33,937 nucleotides of DNA, from positions 1 to 33,937 of the forward strand of contig CAJUMA010000016.1 in the NCBI GenBank assembly GCA_910587065.1. Direction: 5' to 3'. Within the stretch, counting starts at the first letter, position 1, and each line of letters begins with the position of its first letter. The notes under the pieces are model-generated. The model was not told where the DNA came from, did not search any database, and saw only the letters and a list, made by a program, of their open reading frames with translations. The stretch is from an uncultured Bacilli bacterium (lineage in GTDB: Bacteria; Bacillota_I; Bacilli_A; RF39; UBA660). Both the position numbers and the translations under genes were made by a program. Below are positions 1-8,804 of this stretch, piece after piece.

Positions 1-77
1 GGGCGATTAGCTCAGTTGGTTAGAGCACCTGCCTTACAAGCAGGGGGTCATAGGTTCGAGTCCTATATCGCCCACCA
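1..77 (+). tRNA. tRNA-Val (anticodon UAC)
   Basis: This is a complete cloverleaf. The seven-base acceptor arms (1-7 and 67-73) pair perfectly, followed by discriminator A and an encoded CCA at 75-77. The anticodon loop CTTACAA gives UAC, which reads valine GUA. It is the first of five same-strand tRNA genes. The gene starts at the window edge, so its promoter lies upstream and cannot be seen. Confidence 0.97.
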
Positions 78-83
78 TTTTGT

Positions 84-159
84 GCCGACATAGCGTAACT
101 GGCAGCGCAACTGACTTGTAATCAGTAGGTTGGGGGTTCGACTCCCTCTGTCGGCACCA
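84..159 (+). tRNA. tRNA-Thr (anticodon UGU)
   Basis: The acceptor stem 84-90/149-155 pairs fully, with discriminator A and encoded CCA at 157-159. The anticodon loop CTTGTAA gives UGU, for threonine ACA. Only six bases separate it from tRNA-Val, so the two are almost certainly co-transcribed. Confidence 0.97.
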
Positions 160-166
160 TCTTTAT

Positions 167-250
167 GGAGGAATAGCGAAGTGGTCAAACGCGGCAGACT
201 GTAAATCTGTTCTTTCGGGTTCCATGGTTCAAATCCATGTTCCTCCACCA
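167..250 (+). tRNA. tRNA-Tyr (anticodon GUA)
   Basis: This is a class II tRNA with a long variable arm (84 nt in all). The acceptor arms GGAGGAA and TTCCTCC pair, followed by ACCA. The anticodon loop CTGTAAA gives GUA, for tyrosine. The long variable arm together with this anticodon is normal for bacterial tRNA-Tyr. Confidence 0.97.
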
Positions 251-259
251 TCTTCTTAT

Positions 260-335
260 TGCCTCGTAGCCAAGTGGTAAGGCATCAGACTTTGACTCTG
301 ACATTCCGATGGTTCGAACCCATCCGAGGCAACCA
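260..335 (+). tRNA. tRNA-Gln (anticodon UUG)
   Basis: The acceptor arms TGCCTCG and CGAGGCA pair, with discriminator A and encoded CCA. The U1-A72 first pair is typical of glutamine tRNAs. The anticodon loop CTTTGAC gives UUG, reading glutamine CAA. Confidence 0.96.
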
Positions 336-355
336 TCTTATTTTTTTACCCATAT

Positions 356-431
356 GTTCCGTTAGCTCAGCCGGTAGAGCATCTGACTTTTAATCAGAGG
401 GTCTGGGATTCGAATTCCCAACGGGACACCA
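356..431 (+). tRNA. tRNA-Lys (anticodon UUU)
   Basis: The acceptor arms 356-362 and 421-427 pair with one G-U, followed by ACCA. The anticodon loop CTTTTAA gives UUU, for lysine AAA. It is the last gene of the plus-strand tRNA cluster and is followed directly by a terminator. Confidence 0.96.
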
Positions 432-442
432 TTTATAAAATC

Positions 443-478
443 AACGACGCAAAATGTCGTTTTTTTTTTTTTTTTTTC
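443..478 (+). terminator. Terminator of the tRNA cluster
   Basis: A short stem (AACGAC paired with GTCGTT) is followed by a run of about 18 T residues. It lies just past tRNA-Lys and ends the five-tRNA transcript. The A-rich 5' side may also help end the convergent minus-strand gene that stops at 493. Confidence 0.85.
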
Positions 479-492
479 AAAATAAAAAGGAA

Positions 493-918
493 CTAAACAA
501 ATAGCTCCTTTTTATATCTTAATAATTTATCAGTAACAATTATCCCAAATCCATCATTTAAATCCAAAATTTCCTCAAATTTATTTTCTATTGAACCATT
601 ATTTGCAATTCTTTTTTTGGGAATCTCAAATTCTTGCTTCTGTCCACTAGTAAAAGATAAGCTTATTTTCACTATATCCTTCTTATTATTTAATCTTTTA
701 TATAGATTATAATCTTCTTTAGCAAAATCATCCAATATTTTTATCATAAAAAAATTAGCACCTAATTCTTTGGAATTATCAATAATTTTATAATTTATTT
801 CATCTCCGTTATTATCAAGATTTGCTATAAAAAAATGATCAAAATAGTCTGACGATACAGAAATTGTTTCGTTGCTGCTGGTTTTCAAATCTATGTTGTA
901 AATACATCCTGCACTCAT
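493..918 (-). CDS. Hypothetical protein, 141 aa, divergent from the restriction endonuclease
   Basis: I do not recognise this protein. The chosen start is the ATG at 916-918 because it follows a GGTGAT ribosome site and an extended -10 (TG-A-TATAAT). A longer reading up to 1035 would add about 39 residues that overlap this promoter and look non-coding. The product begins MSAGCIYNIDL, is acidic with mixed alpha/beta character, and has no signal peptide or membrane segment. It is transcribed away from the MvaI/BcnI-like endonuclease gene, with their starts only 136 bases apart. A role in controlling or inhibiting that enzyme is possible from position alone; nothing in the sequence shows it. Confidence 0.7.
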   Translation of the reverse strand: MSAGCIYNIDLKTSSNETISVSSDYFDHFFIANLDNNGDEINYKIIDNSKELGANFFMIKILDDFAKEDYNLYKRLNNKKDIVKISLSFTSGQKQEFEIPKKRIANNGSIENKFEEILDLNDGFGIIVTDKLLRYKKELFV

Positions 919-1053
919 TCTATCACCTATAAAAATTATATCATACAAAGAATAAATATGCAGTAAAAAAATATGTAACTGCGCCAAAAAGCGACATTTT
1001 TTTTCAAAACTGGATGCTAATATATAAGCATTCATTTTTTTAGGGGGGATAAT
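919..1053. promoter_or_regulatory. Divergent promoter region between the small gene and the endonuclease
   Basis: On the minus strand, TATAAT (complement of 935-940) is preceded by TGA, making an extended -10 for the small gene. On the plus strand, TGC-TAATAT at 1015-1023 is a candidate extended -10 for the endonuclease, followed by an AGGGGGG ribosome site at about 1041-1047. No clear operator was seen. Confidence 0.5.
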
Positions 1054-1797
1054 ATGAATGAATCAATGAAACTTTTAGAAGAAAAGTTTAATGAAGTAAA
1101 AAAAATGGGGTATATAAAAAGTACAAGAGGTGGGACAACTGGTGTTGGTAAAACATTTGAAGATTTAATTGGAAAAAAAGAGGATAGAAGTCCAAATCCA
1201 GATTTTTATGGAATTGAAATAAAAACAAAATTACACTATAGCATTAGAAACACCACACTTTTTAATTTAAACCCAAAAGGAAAGGAACAGTATGAAACAA
1301 GAAGATTAGTAAAAACTTATGGCTACCCAGATAAGGATTTGCCAAAATGCAAAGTATTATATGCAACTGTTTATGGTAGTTGTCTCAATTGCATAGCAGC
1401 TAAATATCTTATGGGGCTAAATGTAGATTATGAGAATAATAGAATTAATCTTAGAATAATCAATTTAAATATGGAATTAGTAGAAAATTATGTATACTGG
1501 GACTTTGAAGAATTAAAGGAACGATTGTATAGAAAACTAAAGTATTTAGCTGTAATAAATGCGGCAAAAAGAACAATAGATGGCGAAGAATTTTACCACT
1601 ATACCAGCATTGATTTTTACAAAATAAAAGACTTCACTACTTTCTTGAAACTAGTTGAACTAGGAATAATATGCGTAACATTTCGAATAGGTATAGAAAA
1701 ATCTGGCCCTAAAAAAGGCGAATTTCATGATAGAGGTACAAGTTTTCAGATTAAAGAATGCAATCTGACAAAATTATTTGATAAGATTGAAGAATAG
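1054..1797 (+). CDS. MvaI/BcnI-family type II restriction endonuclease (orphan)
   Basis: The protein (247 aa) is a predicted type II restriction endonuclease of the MutH-like MvaI/BcnI fold, which nicks or cuts short CC(W/S)GG-type sites in characterised members. The diagnostic N-terminal block is present: TGVGKTFEDLIG at residues 29-40, then Asp50 and the Glu55-Ile-Lys57 pair within GIEIKTK, forming the expected D...ExK metal site. Length matches the family (about 240-250 aa). It starts at an ATG behind AGGGGGG. No DNA methyltransferase gene is found beside it or elsewhere in the window, which is unusual for this enzyme type. It sits between two tRNA groups, a common landing place for acquired DNA. 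The cut site cannot be predicted from sequence. A mismatch-nicking repair role is an alternative. Confidence 0.85.
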   Translation: MNESMKLLEEKFNEVKKMGYIKSTRGGTTGVGKTFEDLIGKKEDRSPNPDFYGIEIKTKLHYSIRNTTLFNLNPKGKEQYETRRLVKTYGYPDKDLPKCKVLYATVYGSCLNCIAAKYLMGLNVDYENNRINLRIINLNMELVENYVYWDFEELKERLYRKLKYLAVINAAKRTIDGEEFYHYTSIDFYKIKDFTTFLKLVELGIICVTFRIGIEKSGPKKGEFHDRGTSFQIKECNLTKLFDKIEE

Positions 1798-1823
1798 AAA
1801 ATATATGGTGTCGCAGACATAAA

Positions 1824-1850
1824 AAAAGAATCATTTCTCTGATTCTTTTA
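1824..1850. terminator. Bidirectional terminator between the endonuclease and tRNA-Pro
   Basis: AAAGAATCA and TGATTCTTT form a hairpin, with a T run on the plus strand and a run of seven A residues (T on the minus strand). It can end both the endonuclease transcript and the convergent tRNA-Arg/tRNA-Pro transcript. Confidence 0.75.
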
Positions 1851-1859
1851 ATATTAAAC

Positions 1860-1936
1860 TGGTCGAGAAGACAGGATTCGAACCTGCGACCCCTTGGTCC
1901 CAAACCAAGTGCACTACCAAGCTGTGCTACTTCTCG
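1860..1936 (-). tRNA. tRNA-Pro (anticodon UGG)
   Basis: On the minus strand the acceptor arms (1930-1936 and 1864-1870) pair fully, with discriminator A and an encoded CCA. The anticodon loop TTTGGGA gives UGG, reading proline CCN. Its ACCA end matches the UGGU bulge of the proline T-box at 13800-13998, so it is a plausible ligand for that switch. Confidence 0.97.
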
Positions 1937-1941
1937 AATAA

Positions 1942-2018
1942 TGGTGCGCCCAAAGGGAGTCGAACCCCTAACCTTTAGATCCGTAGTCTAACGCTCTATC
2001 CAATTGCGCTATGAGCGC
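1942..2018 (-). tRNA. tRNA-Arg (anticodon ACG)
   Basis: On the minus strand the acceptor arm GCGCTCA pairs with TGGGCGC (one G-U), followed by ACCA. The anticodon loop CTACGGA gives ACG, which is converted to ICG by TadA in bacteria and reads CGU, CGC and CGA. It lies five bases upstream of tRNA-Pro in the same transcript. Confidence 0.96.
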
Positions 2019-2060
2019 ATTCCCATATGAGATTGCATCAAAAATTCAAATTACTTATTC

Positions 2061-2088
2061 ATTATAACATATTTATAATAAAATGCAA
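2061..2088 (-). promoter_or_regulatory. Promoter of the tRNA-Arg/tRNA-Pro operon
   Basis: Read on the minus strand, TTGCAT (complement of 2083-2088) and TATAAT (complement of 2061-2066) are separated by 16 bases. Transcription would start about 35 bases upstream of mature tRNA-Arg. Confidence 0.65.
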
Positions 2089-2224
2089 GCAATAATGTTT
2101 CATATTTATACTACATTAATATTAAAATTTTACAAATATATGTATAAAAAACACCAATTAAAGAAAATTAAATGAAATAACCAAAGAAAAATGTTATATT
2201 ATAGAATAGTAAGTGGGTGAAAAA

Positions 2225-3103
2225 ATGGAAAACGGCTATGAGTACATTGTTAAAGAGGGCGATACTTTATCTGATATTCTTTATGATTTGACTGGCAGTG
2301 CCAATAAAGATATTTATGAAAAAATAGCATCAGATAATAATATAGAAAATGCCGATCATATAATTCCAGGTCAAAAAATTATAATAGGGCAAGAATATTT
2401 AAATTCGAATTCAAATAATACATCAATGTCAAGCATCTCAGAAAACACTAGTGATTCTCAAAAAAATGAAACAGATAATGGTAATTCTTTACTTTTTGAA
2501 TCTGAAGATCAATCTGAATTAGAACAAATTTTAACAAAAGAACCACTAAATGAAAAAGAAGCTGAAAAAATGTCTTCAAACGAACAAACAAACGATAGTA
2601 AACAAAATCTCACACCTCAAGAAAAGATAGCTAGTAGTACTTCGTCGCAAAATGGATCCACCAACTCAATATCTAATAATTCAAATAATATTTCAAACTC
2701 AATATATGTACCGAGTGATTATGAAATATGTTATCCAAATAGTGTTTCTGGATTTGAACCAAGGGATAGTTTTAAAACTTTTCAAATTAAAAAAAATGCT
2801 GGTGAGCACTTTGTGGACGTAAACAATCAAGTTCGAAAATGTGGTACAGACATAGATGGAATTATATCTTCTCTAACAACATTAAAAACAAAGATGGGAG
2901 AAAATACAGGCACAACTGCTCAAATCGACAAGATAACAAATGCCTTAATGCAAAAGAAAAAAGATTTAATAACTAAAAATTCGGAACTTATAAAAGCTTG
3001 TAATCAAGTAATTGAATATGTATACGAAAATAAATCTTCTAAAGCAGAAGAGGCTACAGAAGTGTACAATACAATAGCAAATATAAATGTTTATAAAGGA
3101 TAA
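2225..3103 (+). CDS. LysM domain fused to a type VII substrate-like module (module A)
   Basis: The protein has 292 aa. Residues about 5-56 are a LysM peptidoglycan-binding domain (YIVKEGDTLSDI near the start, IIPGQKIIIG near its end). Residues about 60-163 form a Ser/Asn/Glu/Gln-rich linker. Residues about 164-292 are a close paralogue, roughly two thirds identical by eye, of the 129-residue protein at 9166-9555, including the final TYR-LYS-GLY. No Sec signal peptide or membrane segment is present, although a LysM domain should act outside the cell. This fits export by the EssC machine encoded nearby. The ATG at 2225 is chosen over a GTG at 2213 because GGGTGA lies just upstream and would be part of the coding sequence otherwise. 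A TATATT/TATAGAAT -10 region lies at about 2195-2207. Its function as a wall-targeting substrate is inferred. Confidence 0.8.
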   Translation: MENGYEYIVKEGDTLSDILYDLTGSANKDIYEKIASDNNIENADHIIPGQKIIIGQEYLNSNSNNTSMSSISENTSDSQKNETDNGNSLLFESEDQSELEQILTKEPLNEKEAEKMSSNEQTNDSKQNLTPQEKIASSTSSQNGSTNSISNNSNNISNSIYVPSDYEICYPNSVSGFEPRDSFKTFQIKKNAGEHFVDVNNQVRKCGTDIDGIISSLTTLKTKMGENTGTTAQIDKITNALMQKKKDLITKNSELIKACNQVIEYVYENKSSKAEEATEVYNTIANINVYKG

Positions 3104-3141
3104 AAAAGATGACATAAAGAAACTCTTTAATGCCATCTTTT
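3104..3141. terminator. Bidirectional terminator between convergent genes
   Basis: An imperfect hairpin (AAAAAGATG... with ...CATCTTTTT) is flanked by A and T runs. It lies between the convergent LysM fusion and zinc-ribbon membrane protein genes. Confidence 0.7.
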
Positions 3142-4037
3142 TATATTTTCATTCCACAACCAGGACAGTAGCCATTTGCACCAACAAGACTTGATCCACA
3201 CCTACTACATTTTAAACTATCGTTCTTTGTTTGCACAGAATCGACATTCTCTATTTTTTGTTTACCACCAAAAGCGATCGCCTCCTCTGAAGGACCTTCG
3301 ACTTTATATTCTTGAATATCTGTTTCAATCTTTTTTTCAGCTGAACTTTCTATTTCTATTCTTTTTTCCAAATTATCAACATTCTCAAGTGATAAATTAT
3401 CAATAGAGATAGTATCATCAATTTCCACAATTTCATTGTTATCAAACTCATCCGCTGAAGGTACTTCTACATCAAATTCCTTAATTTCTTCGATATCATC
3501 AAAAATATATTCATCAGCGACAATATTTTCTTCGATATCGTCAATAAGATTATTTTCATTTGCAACTGTATTTTCCTGTACTGAATTTAAAGAATTAAAG
3601 TCAAAGTCGCTTTCTCCATCAGTTTCTAATTTTTTTTCTAATTTATCAATAGCAGCAATATTTTTTACATACACATCATCAACTATAAAATCTATATTTT
3701 TTCTATTAGAAAATGCTATATAAGGCATAAAAAACCAAGGAAAAAATATAGATAATACAGACTGCCATCGTTTACACTTGTATTTTCTAGTAATAACATA
3801 TGTTGAACAAAACAAGCATATTATATTTATTCCAGGAATGAATATAGTCCAAAAAGGTAAAGAACATATTTTATAATACAAGTACACATTATAAAAAGGA
3901 ATAATACTAAAATAGCCAGGGAGATTCTCTTTTATAAATATTTTCCACAAAGAAATTATGGAAATAACACCACAAATGCTCGAATATACACAAAAGAAAA
4001 TAAATAAATTTTTTAGGATTTCTGTTACATTTTCCAT
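3141..4037 (-). CDS. DUF5684-like membrane protein with acidic linker and C-terminal zinc ribbon
   Basis: The protein has 298 aa. The first ~115 residues contain three to four hydrophobic segments and carry the DUF5684-like pattern: a tryptophan-lysine after the first helix, then PGYFSIIPFYNVYLYYKI and IPGINIICLF. Residues about 130-245 form a strongly acidic, probably disordered linker rich in Glu, Asp and Ile. The C-terminus has a double CxxC zinc ribbon (CSRCG and CPGCG). Start: ATG behind ACGGAGGG. The gene is divergent from essC and convergent with the LysM fusion gene, inside the type VII island. Function is unknown. An accessory role in the secretion machine is possible, but DUF5684 proteins also occur next to signal peptidases and elsewhere. 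Confidence 0.75.
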   Translation of the reverse strand: MENVTEILKNLFIFFCVYSSICGVISIISLWKIFIKENLPGYFSIIPFYNVYLYYKICSLPFWTIFIPGINIICLFCSTYVITRKYKCKRWQSVLSIFFPWFFMPYIAFSNRKNIDFIVDDVYVKNIAAIDKLEKKLETDGESDFDFNSLNSVQENTVANENNLIDDIEENIVADEYIFDDIEEIKEFDVEVPSADEFDNNEIVEIDDTISIDNLSLENVDNLEKRIEIESSAEKKIETDIQEYKVEGPSEEAIAFGGKQKIENVDSVQTKNDSLKCSRCGSSLVGANGYCPGCGMKI

Positions 4038-4060
4038 AGTGCCCTCCGTAGTATAAATAA

Positions 4061-4125
4061 ATTATATAAGAATACCTAGAATAAATCAATATTTGATTGT
4101 TTGGAGACTTTTTTAATGGTATAAT
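4061..4125. promoter_or_regulatory. Divergent promoters for the zinc-ribbon protein and essC
   Basis: On the minus strand, TTGATT and TATAAT (complement of 4084-4089 and 4061-4066) are 17 bases apart. On the plus strand, TTGTTT at 4097-4102 and TATAAT at 4120-4125 are also 17 apart. The two promoters overlap head to head, so the genes may be controlled together. Confidence 0.6.
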
Positions 4126-4148
4126 AAATAAAATAGAGGGTGCTTATC

Positions 4149-7100
4149 GTGATAATAGTAGGAGTAAAAAATAATAAAATTTTTAAAATACCTTTACCTG
4201 ACAATGTAGAAGGGAATTATTTAATTAAAGACAATCTCGGAACTACTATTGGCTACATAGTAGCAGAAGAGAACTCTTGGGTTGTGTACCCAAATCAAGA
4301 TTACTTATTAAGTTATGATGGGAATTTTGTTCAAAAAGCCAAAATAGAAGAATTGTCACAATTTATTATAAAGAACTCAATTGATGGAAGTGTAAGCATC
4401 CTTGTTGCCTCTCCAACAATTGAATTAAGTTCTATAGAAGTAAAACCTAAAAAAAGTAAAATTACAATTGGTAATGCAGAAAGTTCAGATATATGCTATA
4501 AGACTGAATTTATAAACCCATTACATGCAACTATTAATCATGACAAAGACAGATGGTACATTGAATGTGCAAACAATTCATATATTTTTGTTGATGACAG
4601 ACTTGCACGAAGAAAAAGATTAAATCATGGCGATTTAATTTATCTTTATGGCTTAAAGATTATTTGTCTATGTGATTTTATAATTCTTATGAATTCTGTA
4701 AAAAATAATCAATTGATACTAAACAACGAAAGTTTTGAAAAAAGAGCACCAATAACACAAGAAATTAAAAAGGATTCATTTGCCCTACAAACAGAGTATG
4801 AAGTATTTGATTCAAAAGAACAATTTTTAAGATCGCCTAGATTTAAAACCTCAGTAACTCATCAAAAAATTAAACTTACTTCCCCTCCCGACAGTCAAAT
4901 TCAACAAATCCAACCAACAATTTTAACAATTGGGCCACAGCTTACTATGATGCTTTCATCAGTCATCGGAATGTTTACTACTTTAACAAATGTTGCAAGT
5001 GGCAATCAAACATTAGCTGCCTCAATGCCTACATTAATCCTTACATCAGTTACGATGGTCAGTGCTTTATTTTGGCCAACTGTCACAAGAAGATGGAATA
5101 AACATGAAAATAAGCGAAGAGAATTAATACGTATAAGATCATACAGAAACTATCTAGCCAAAAAAGAAAAAGACATACTGAATATTATATCCAATCAAAA
5201 ACAGATTTTATTAGAAAATAACGTTACACTAGAACAATGTCAACAAATCATTTATCGACGAAAAAGAAATTTATGGGAAAGAACAATTGAAGATAATGAT
5301 TTTTTAACTGCTAGAATTGGTGTAGGATTTATTCAACCCGATATAGAAATTGAATATGATGAACAAGATTTTTCAATTAAAGACGACATACTAAAAGATG
5401 AATTAAACGAATTAGTCAAAAAATTTGATTATGTTGAAGAAGCACCTTTAAATTTTTCTTTTCTAAAAAATCGCATTTCTGCTATTGTAGGAAATTATGG
5501 GATTTTGCAGCCATTCTTCGAAAGTATTCTTTTACAAATCATGACTTTCCATTTGTATAGTGAATTAAAAATTATTATTTTAACGAGTGAAAGTCATGCA
5601 AATGATTGGAATTTTATAAAATTCTTACCACATTGTTGGGATAACTCAAGAACAAGAAGATTTATTGCTGCCACTATTGACGAAAAGAAAAAAGTTGCAA
5701 GCTATTTAGAGAACGTTATAAATGAAAGAGAAGAATTTTTAAATCCTCAAGGAAAGAAAGATAACGAAAGCAGCAAACCGTTGGATGAATTTGCCTATAA
5801 AAAATTTGGTTGTTATTATTTAATCATAACAGACGATATCGCATCTTGCAGGCATTTAGATGTTATAAATAGAATTTTAGATATGAAAGAAAATCTTGGA
5901 TTTTCAATGATTATTAAAAATGATAGGATAACTAATTTGCCAAATCAATGCACAACATTCATGAATATTAATGAAGAAACGTCAGGAATGTTTGGAAATG
6001 AGTTAAATGTTGGCGAGCAAAAACAATTTAAAGCTGATTTAAATAAAACAGTAAATGTTGAAGACTGTGTTGAAAAAATTGCAAACATCTACGTTAAAGT
6101 TCCAAAAGAAAAGCACGAATTACCAAAATCAATAGGATTTATGGAAATGTATGGTGTAGGTAATGTGGAACAGTTTAACTCGCTTGATAGATGGGCCAGT
6201 AACAATCCTGTAGTTAGTTTATCTGTTCCTGTCGGTATTGATCAAAATGGTGATCTTTTCAATATGGATATTCATGAAAAAGCTTATGGTCCTCATGGCC
6301 TTGTAGCTGGAACAACTGGATCTGGTAAATCAGAATGGATAATAACATATATTTTATCATTAAGTGTAAATTTTTCACCTTTAGAAGTTCAATTTGTTTT
6401 AATTGACTATAAAGGCGGTGGCCTTGCAGGATCCTTTGAAAACAAAGAAACAGGAGTAAGATTACCACATCTTATCGGGACTATAACCAACCTTGATAAA
6501 TCCGAAATAAGAAGAAGTTTAGCATCTCTAGAAGCAGAATCAAAAAGAAGACAAAGAATGTTTAATGAAGCTCGAGAAAAACTTAATGACAGCTCCATGA
6601 ATATTTATAAATATCAACAATATTATCGAAAAGGAATGCTTGATGAACCATTATCTCATCTATTCCTAATTTCTGATGAGTTTGCTGAGTTAAAATCTCA
6701 AGAGCCAGAATTTCTTGACCAACTAGTATCTATTGCTCGTATAGGTCGTTCATTAGGTATTCATTTGATACTTGCAACCCAAAAACCTGCAGGTGTAGTT
6801 GATGAACAGATGTGGTCAAACTCCAGATTTAAAGTTTGCTTACGTGTTCAAGATAAACAAGATTCAGTTGATATGATAAAATGCGATGATGCAGCATATT
6901 TAAAACAAACTGGTGCTTTCTATTTCCAAGTTGGGCTAAACGAATTTTTTGGATTAGGACAATCAGCATATGCTGGAGCAAAATATAAACCAACTAGTAT
7001 TTTGAAGAAAAAAATAGAAACATCTTTAGATGTCGTAGATAGAACAGGAGAAGTTATAAACACTGTTGATATAATTGAACAAGATAATCAAGCAAACTCT

Positions 7101-8804
7101 AATGTTCATGGCGAAGAACTTCTAAATATCATCATGTATCTGTCTGATTTAGCAAATAAACAAAACATAAATGCTCGTAAATTATGGCTTGATTCAATTC
7201 CCGAAATGATTTATGTTGATAATATTAAAGCAAAATATGGATTTAAGCGAGTACCTTATCATATAACTCCTATTATAGGGGAATACGATAATCCATACCA
7301 ACAATTACAACAGGTTTTGAAAATGGATTTAAATGACGCAAATGTATATATAGCTGGATTATCTGGATCCGGTAAAGAAAAATTATTGCAATCTATGATA
7401 TATTCAATTATTACTAACTATACACCTCAAGAAGCAAATATATACATATGTGATTTCGGGGCAGAAACTCTAGGAATGTTTGAAGAAGCACCACATGTTG
7501 GAGATGTAGTTTATGCTAACGATAAAGTAAAATTAGAGAACTTAAATAGATTTATAAAAAAAGAAATAAAAGATCGCCGAGCACGATATCGTGAATACGG
7601 AGGTAATTATGAAAGTTATATAAACTACAGCCAAGCGAAAGATAATCTTCTTCTAGTAGTCATTAATGATATTGGATTTATAAGAGATAATTATCAAGAC
7701 GTCTTTGAAGACTTTGAAAATATCTTTATTGAATCAGCAAAATATGGAGTAATATTTGTTGAAACATCTCTTGAATCAACACTGCACAAGACAAAAGTAT
7801 TAAATACCTTTAAGAAATATGTCCTTAAGTTTGCACCAGGGGAATACGAAAGTGTATTAGGGATAAAAGCTAAAGGTATAAATCCGAAAGACTTAAAAGG
7901 AAGAGGTCTTACTGAAATTAATGATGCAATATATGAATTTCAAACTGCCAGTATATGTGATGATGAAAAATTACAACAATCGGTAAAATATGTATGCAAG
8001 AAATTAAGCGAAGCTTATCAAAGTAAAGCACCAAAAATTCCAAAGATACCTAATGCCATAAATATGGATGTTCTTAACAGGGAAATAATAGATATAACTA
8101 ATCTTTGTATGGGATATTCAGTTGCATCAATTAGTCCAATTTACTTTAACTTAAGAAAAAATCAAGGAACATTAATTCTTGGTTCTAAAAAAACACAATT
8201 AAGAAATTACATGAAGGTAATGAATCAACAACTTGATATTGCAGCAGAAAAAGGAACAAAAGTTTACTTTTTTGATTCAGAAGATAGCTTCAAGGTTGAA
8301 AAATATAATAAACTAACATATGTTGAGATGAGCGAAATTCAAAATACAATTAATAATATGATTATATATACAACAGGAGAGTACGAAAAGTATAATAAAC
8401 TTGTTGATAAATCGAAATATAAAGCTCCTGCTAGATCACTTATTGTTCTTTATGGTGCCGCACAAATATATCGAATTATTGGCGACAAAATTGCAGATAA
8501 GTTAGTTAATGTATTTGCTCAAGCCCGCGAATTATCGTTATTTGACTTTTTAGTTGTAGATACGGCTAATGAGATTAAAGAAATTCAAAGACACAGAACA
8601 ATCGTCCAAATGTTTATTGAATCAAACGGAGTATGCATAGGTAACACAGCTGAAAATCAAATGATTATAGATATGAACACACGAGATATTAGAGTAAAAG
8701 ATGCTTTACTTGATCATGAAGGATACATAATTGAAAAAGGAAAAGGCAAACTATCCCAAGTGTTACAATACGAAGGTGATGAAGAGGAGGAAAATGTCTT
8801 ATGA
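4149..8804 (+). CDS. essC: Type VIIb secretion ATPase EssC/YukB
   Basis: EssC is the membrane-bound FtsK/SpoIIIE-type motor that recognises and drives substrates in type VIIb secretion. The product has about 1551 aa, near the usual 1480-1500. Order of parts: two N-terminal FHA-like domains (about residues 1-90 and 100-185), a two-helix membrane segment (about 255-316), a linker domain, then the ATPase repeats. The first full ATPase has Walker A GTTGSGKS at 721-728 and Walker B LFLISDE ending at Asp843-Glu844. The second has GLSGSGKE at 1070-1077, where Glu replaces the usual Ser/Thr. The third has a degenerate loop, GSKKTQ, at 1345-1350. The GTG at 4149 is chosen because GAGGGTG lies six bases upstream; the GTG at 4140 falls inside that site. 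The gene overlaps esaB by four bases. Confidence 0.95.
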   Translation: MIIVGVKNNKIFKIPLPDNVEGNYLIKDNLGTTIGYIVAEENSWVVYPNQDYLLSYDGNFVQKAKIEELSQFIIKNSIDGSVSILVASPTIELSSIEVKPKKSKITIGNAESSDICYKTEFINPLHATINHDKDRWYIECANNSYIFVDDRLARRKRLNHGDLIYLYGLKIICLCDFIILMNSVKNNQLILNNESFEKRAPITQEIKKDSFALQTEYEVFDSKEQFLRSPRFKTSVTHQKIKLTSPPDSQIQQIQPTILTIGPQLTMMLSSVIGMFTTLTNVASGNQTLAASMPTLILTSVTMVSALFWPTVTRRWNKHENKRRELIRIRSYRNYLAKKEKDILNIISNQKQILLENNVTLEQCQQIIYRRKRNLWERTIEDNDFLTARIGVGFIQPDIEIEYDEQDFSIKDDILKDELNELVKKFDYVEEAPLNFSFLKNRISAIVGNYGILQPFFESILLQIMTFHLYSELKIIILTSESHANDWNFIKFLPHCWDNSRTRRFIAATIDEKKKVASYLENVINEREEFLNPQGKKDNESSKPLDEFAYKKFGCYYLIITDDIASCRHLDVINRILDMKENLGFSMIIKNDRITNLPNQCTTFMNINEETSGMFGNELNVGEQKQFKADLNKTVNVEDCVEKIANIYVKVPKEKHELPKSIGFMEMYGVGNVEQFNSLDRWASNNPVVSLSVPVGIDQNGDLFNMDIHEKAYGPHGLVAGTTGSGKSEWIITYILSLSVNFSPLEVQFVLIDYKGGGLAGSFENKETGVRLPHLIGTITNLDKSEIRRSLASLEAESKRRQRMFNEAREKLNDSSMNIYKYQQYYRKGMLDEPLSHLFLISDEFAELKSQEPEFLDQLVSIARIGRSLGIHLILATQKPAGVVDEQMWSNSRFKVCLRVQDKQDSVDMIKCDDAAYLKQTGAFYFQVGLNEFFGLGQSAYAGAKYKPTSILKKKIETSLDVVDRTGEVINTVDIIEQDNQANSNVHGEELLNIIMYLSDLANKQNINARKLWLDSIPEMIYVDNIKAKYGFKRVPYHITPIIGEYDNPYQQLQQVLKMDLNDANVYIAGLSGSGKEKLLQSMIYSIITNYTPQEANIYICDFGAETLGMFEEAPHVGDVVYANDKVKLENLNRFIKKEIKDRRARYREYGGNYESYINYSQAKDNLLLVVINDIGFIRDNYQDVFEDFENIFIESAKYGVIFVETSLESTLHKTKVLNTFKKYVLKFAPGEYESVLGIKAKGINPKDLKGRGLTEINDAIYEFQTASICDDEKLQQSVKYVCKKLSEAYQSKAPKIPKIPNAINMDVLNREIIDITNLCMGYSVASISPIYFNLRKNQGTLILGSKKTQLRNYMKVMNQQLDIAAEKGTKVYFFDSEDSFKVEKYNKLTYVEMSEIQNTINNMIIYTTGEYEKYNKLVDKSKYKAPARSLIVLYGAAQIYRIIGDKIADKLVNVFAQARELSLFDFLVVDTANEIKEIQRHRTIVQMFIESNGVCIGNTAENQMIIDMNTRDIRVKDALLDHEGYIIEKGKGKLSQVLQYEGDEEEENVL

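Noticed and set aside
63..251. A 62-codon minus-strand reading frame across the tRNA genes
   Set aside because: It lies entirely over complete tRNA-Thr and tRNA-Tyr genes and has no ribosome site.
3176..3723. Two plus-strand reading frames antisense to the zinc-ribbon membrane protein
   Set aside because: They mirror the acidic linker (Ser/Ile-rich complement), lack ribosome sites and end in the real gene.
6259..6598. Minus-strand reading frames inside essC
   Set aside because: They are antisense to the conserved Walker region of essC and have no start signals.
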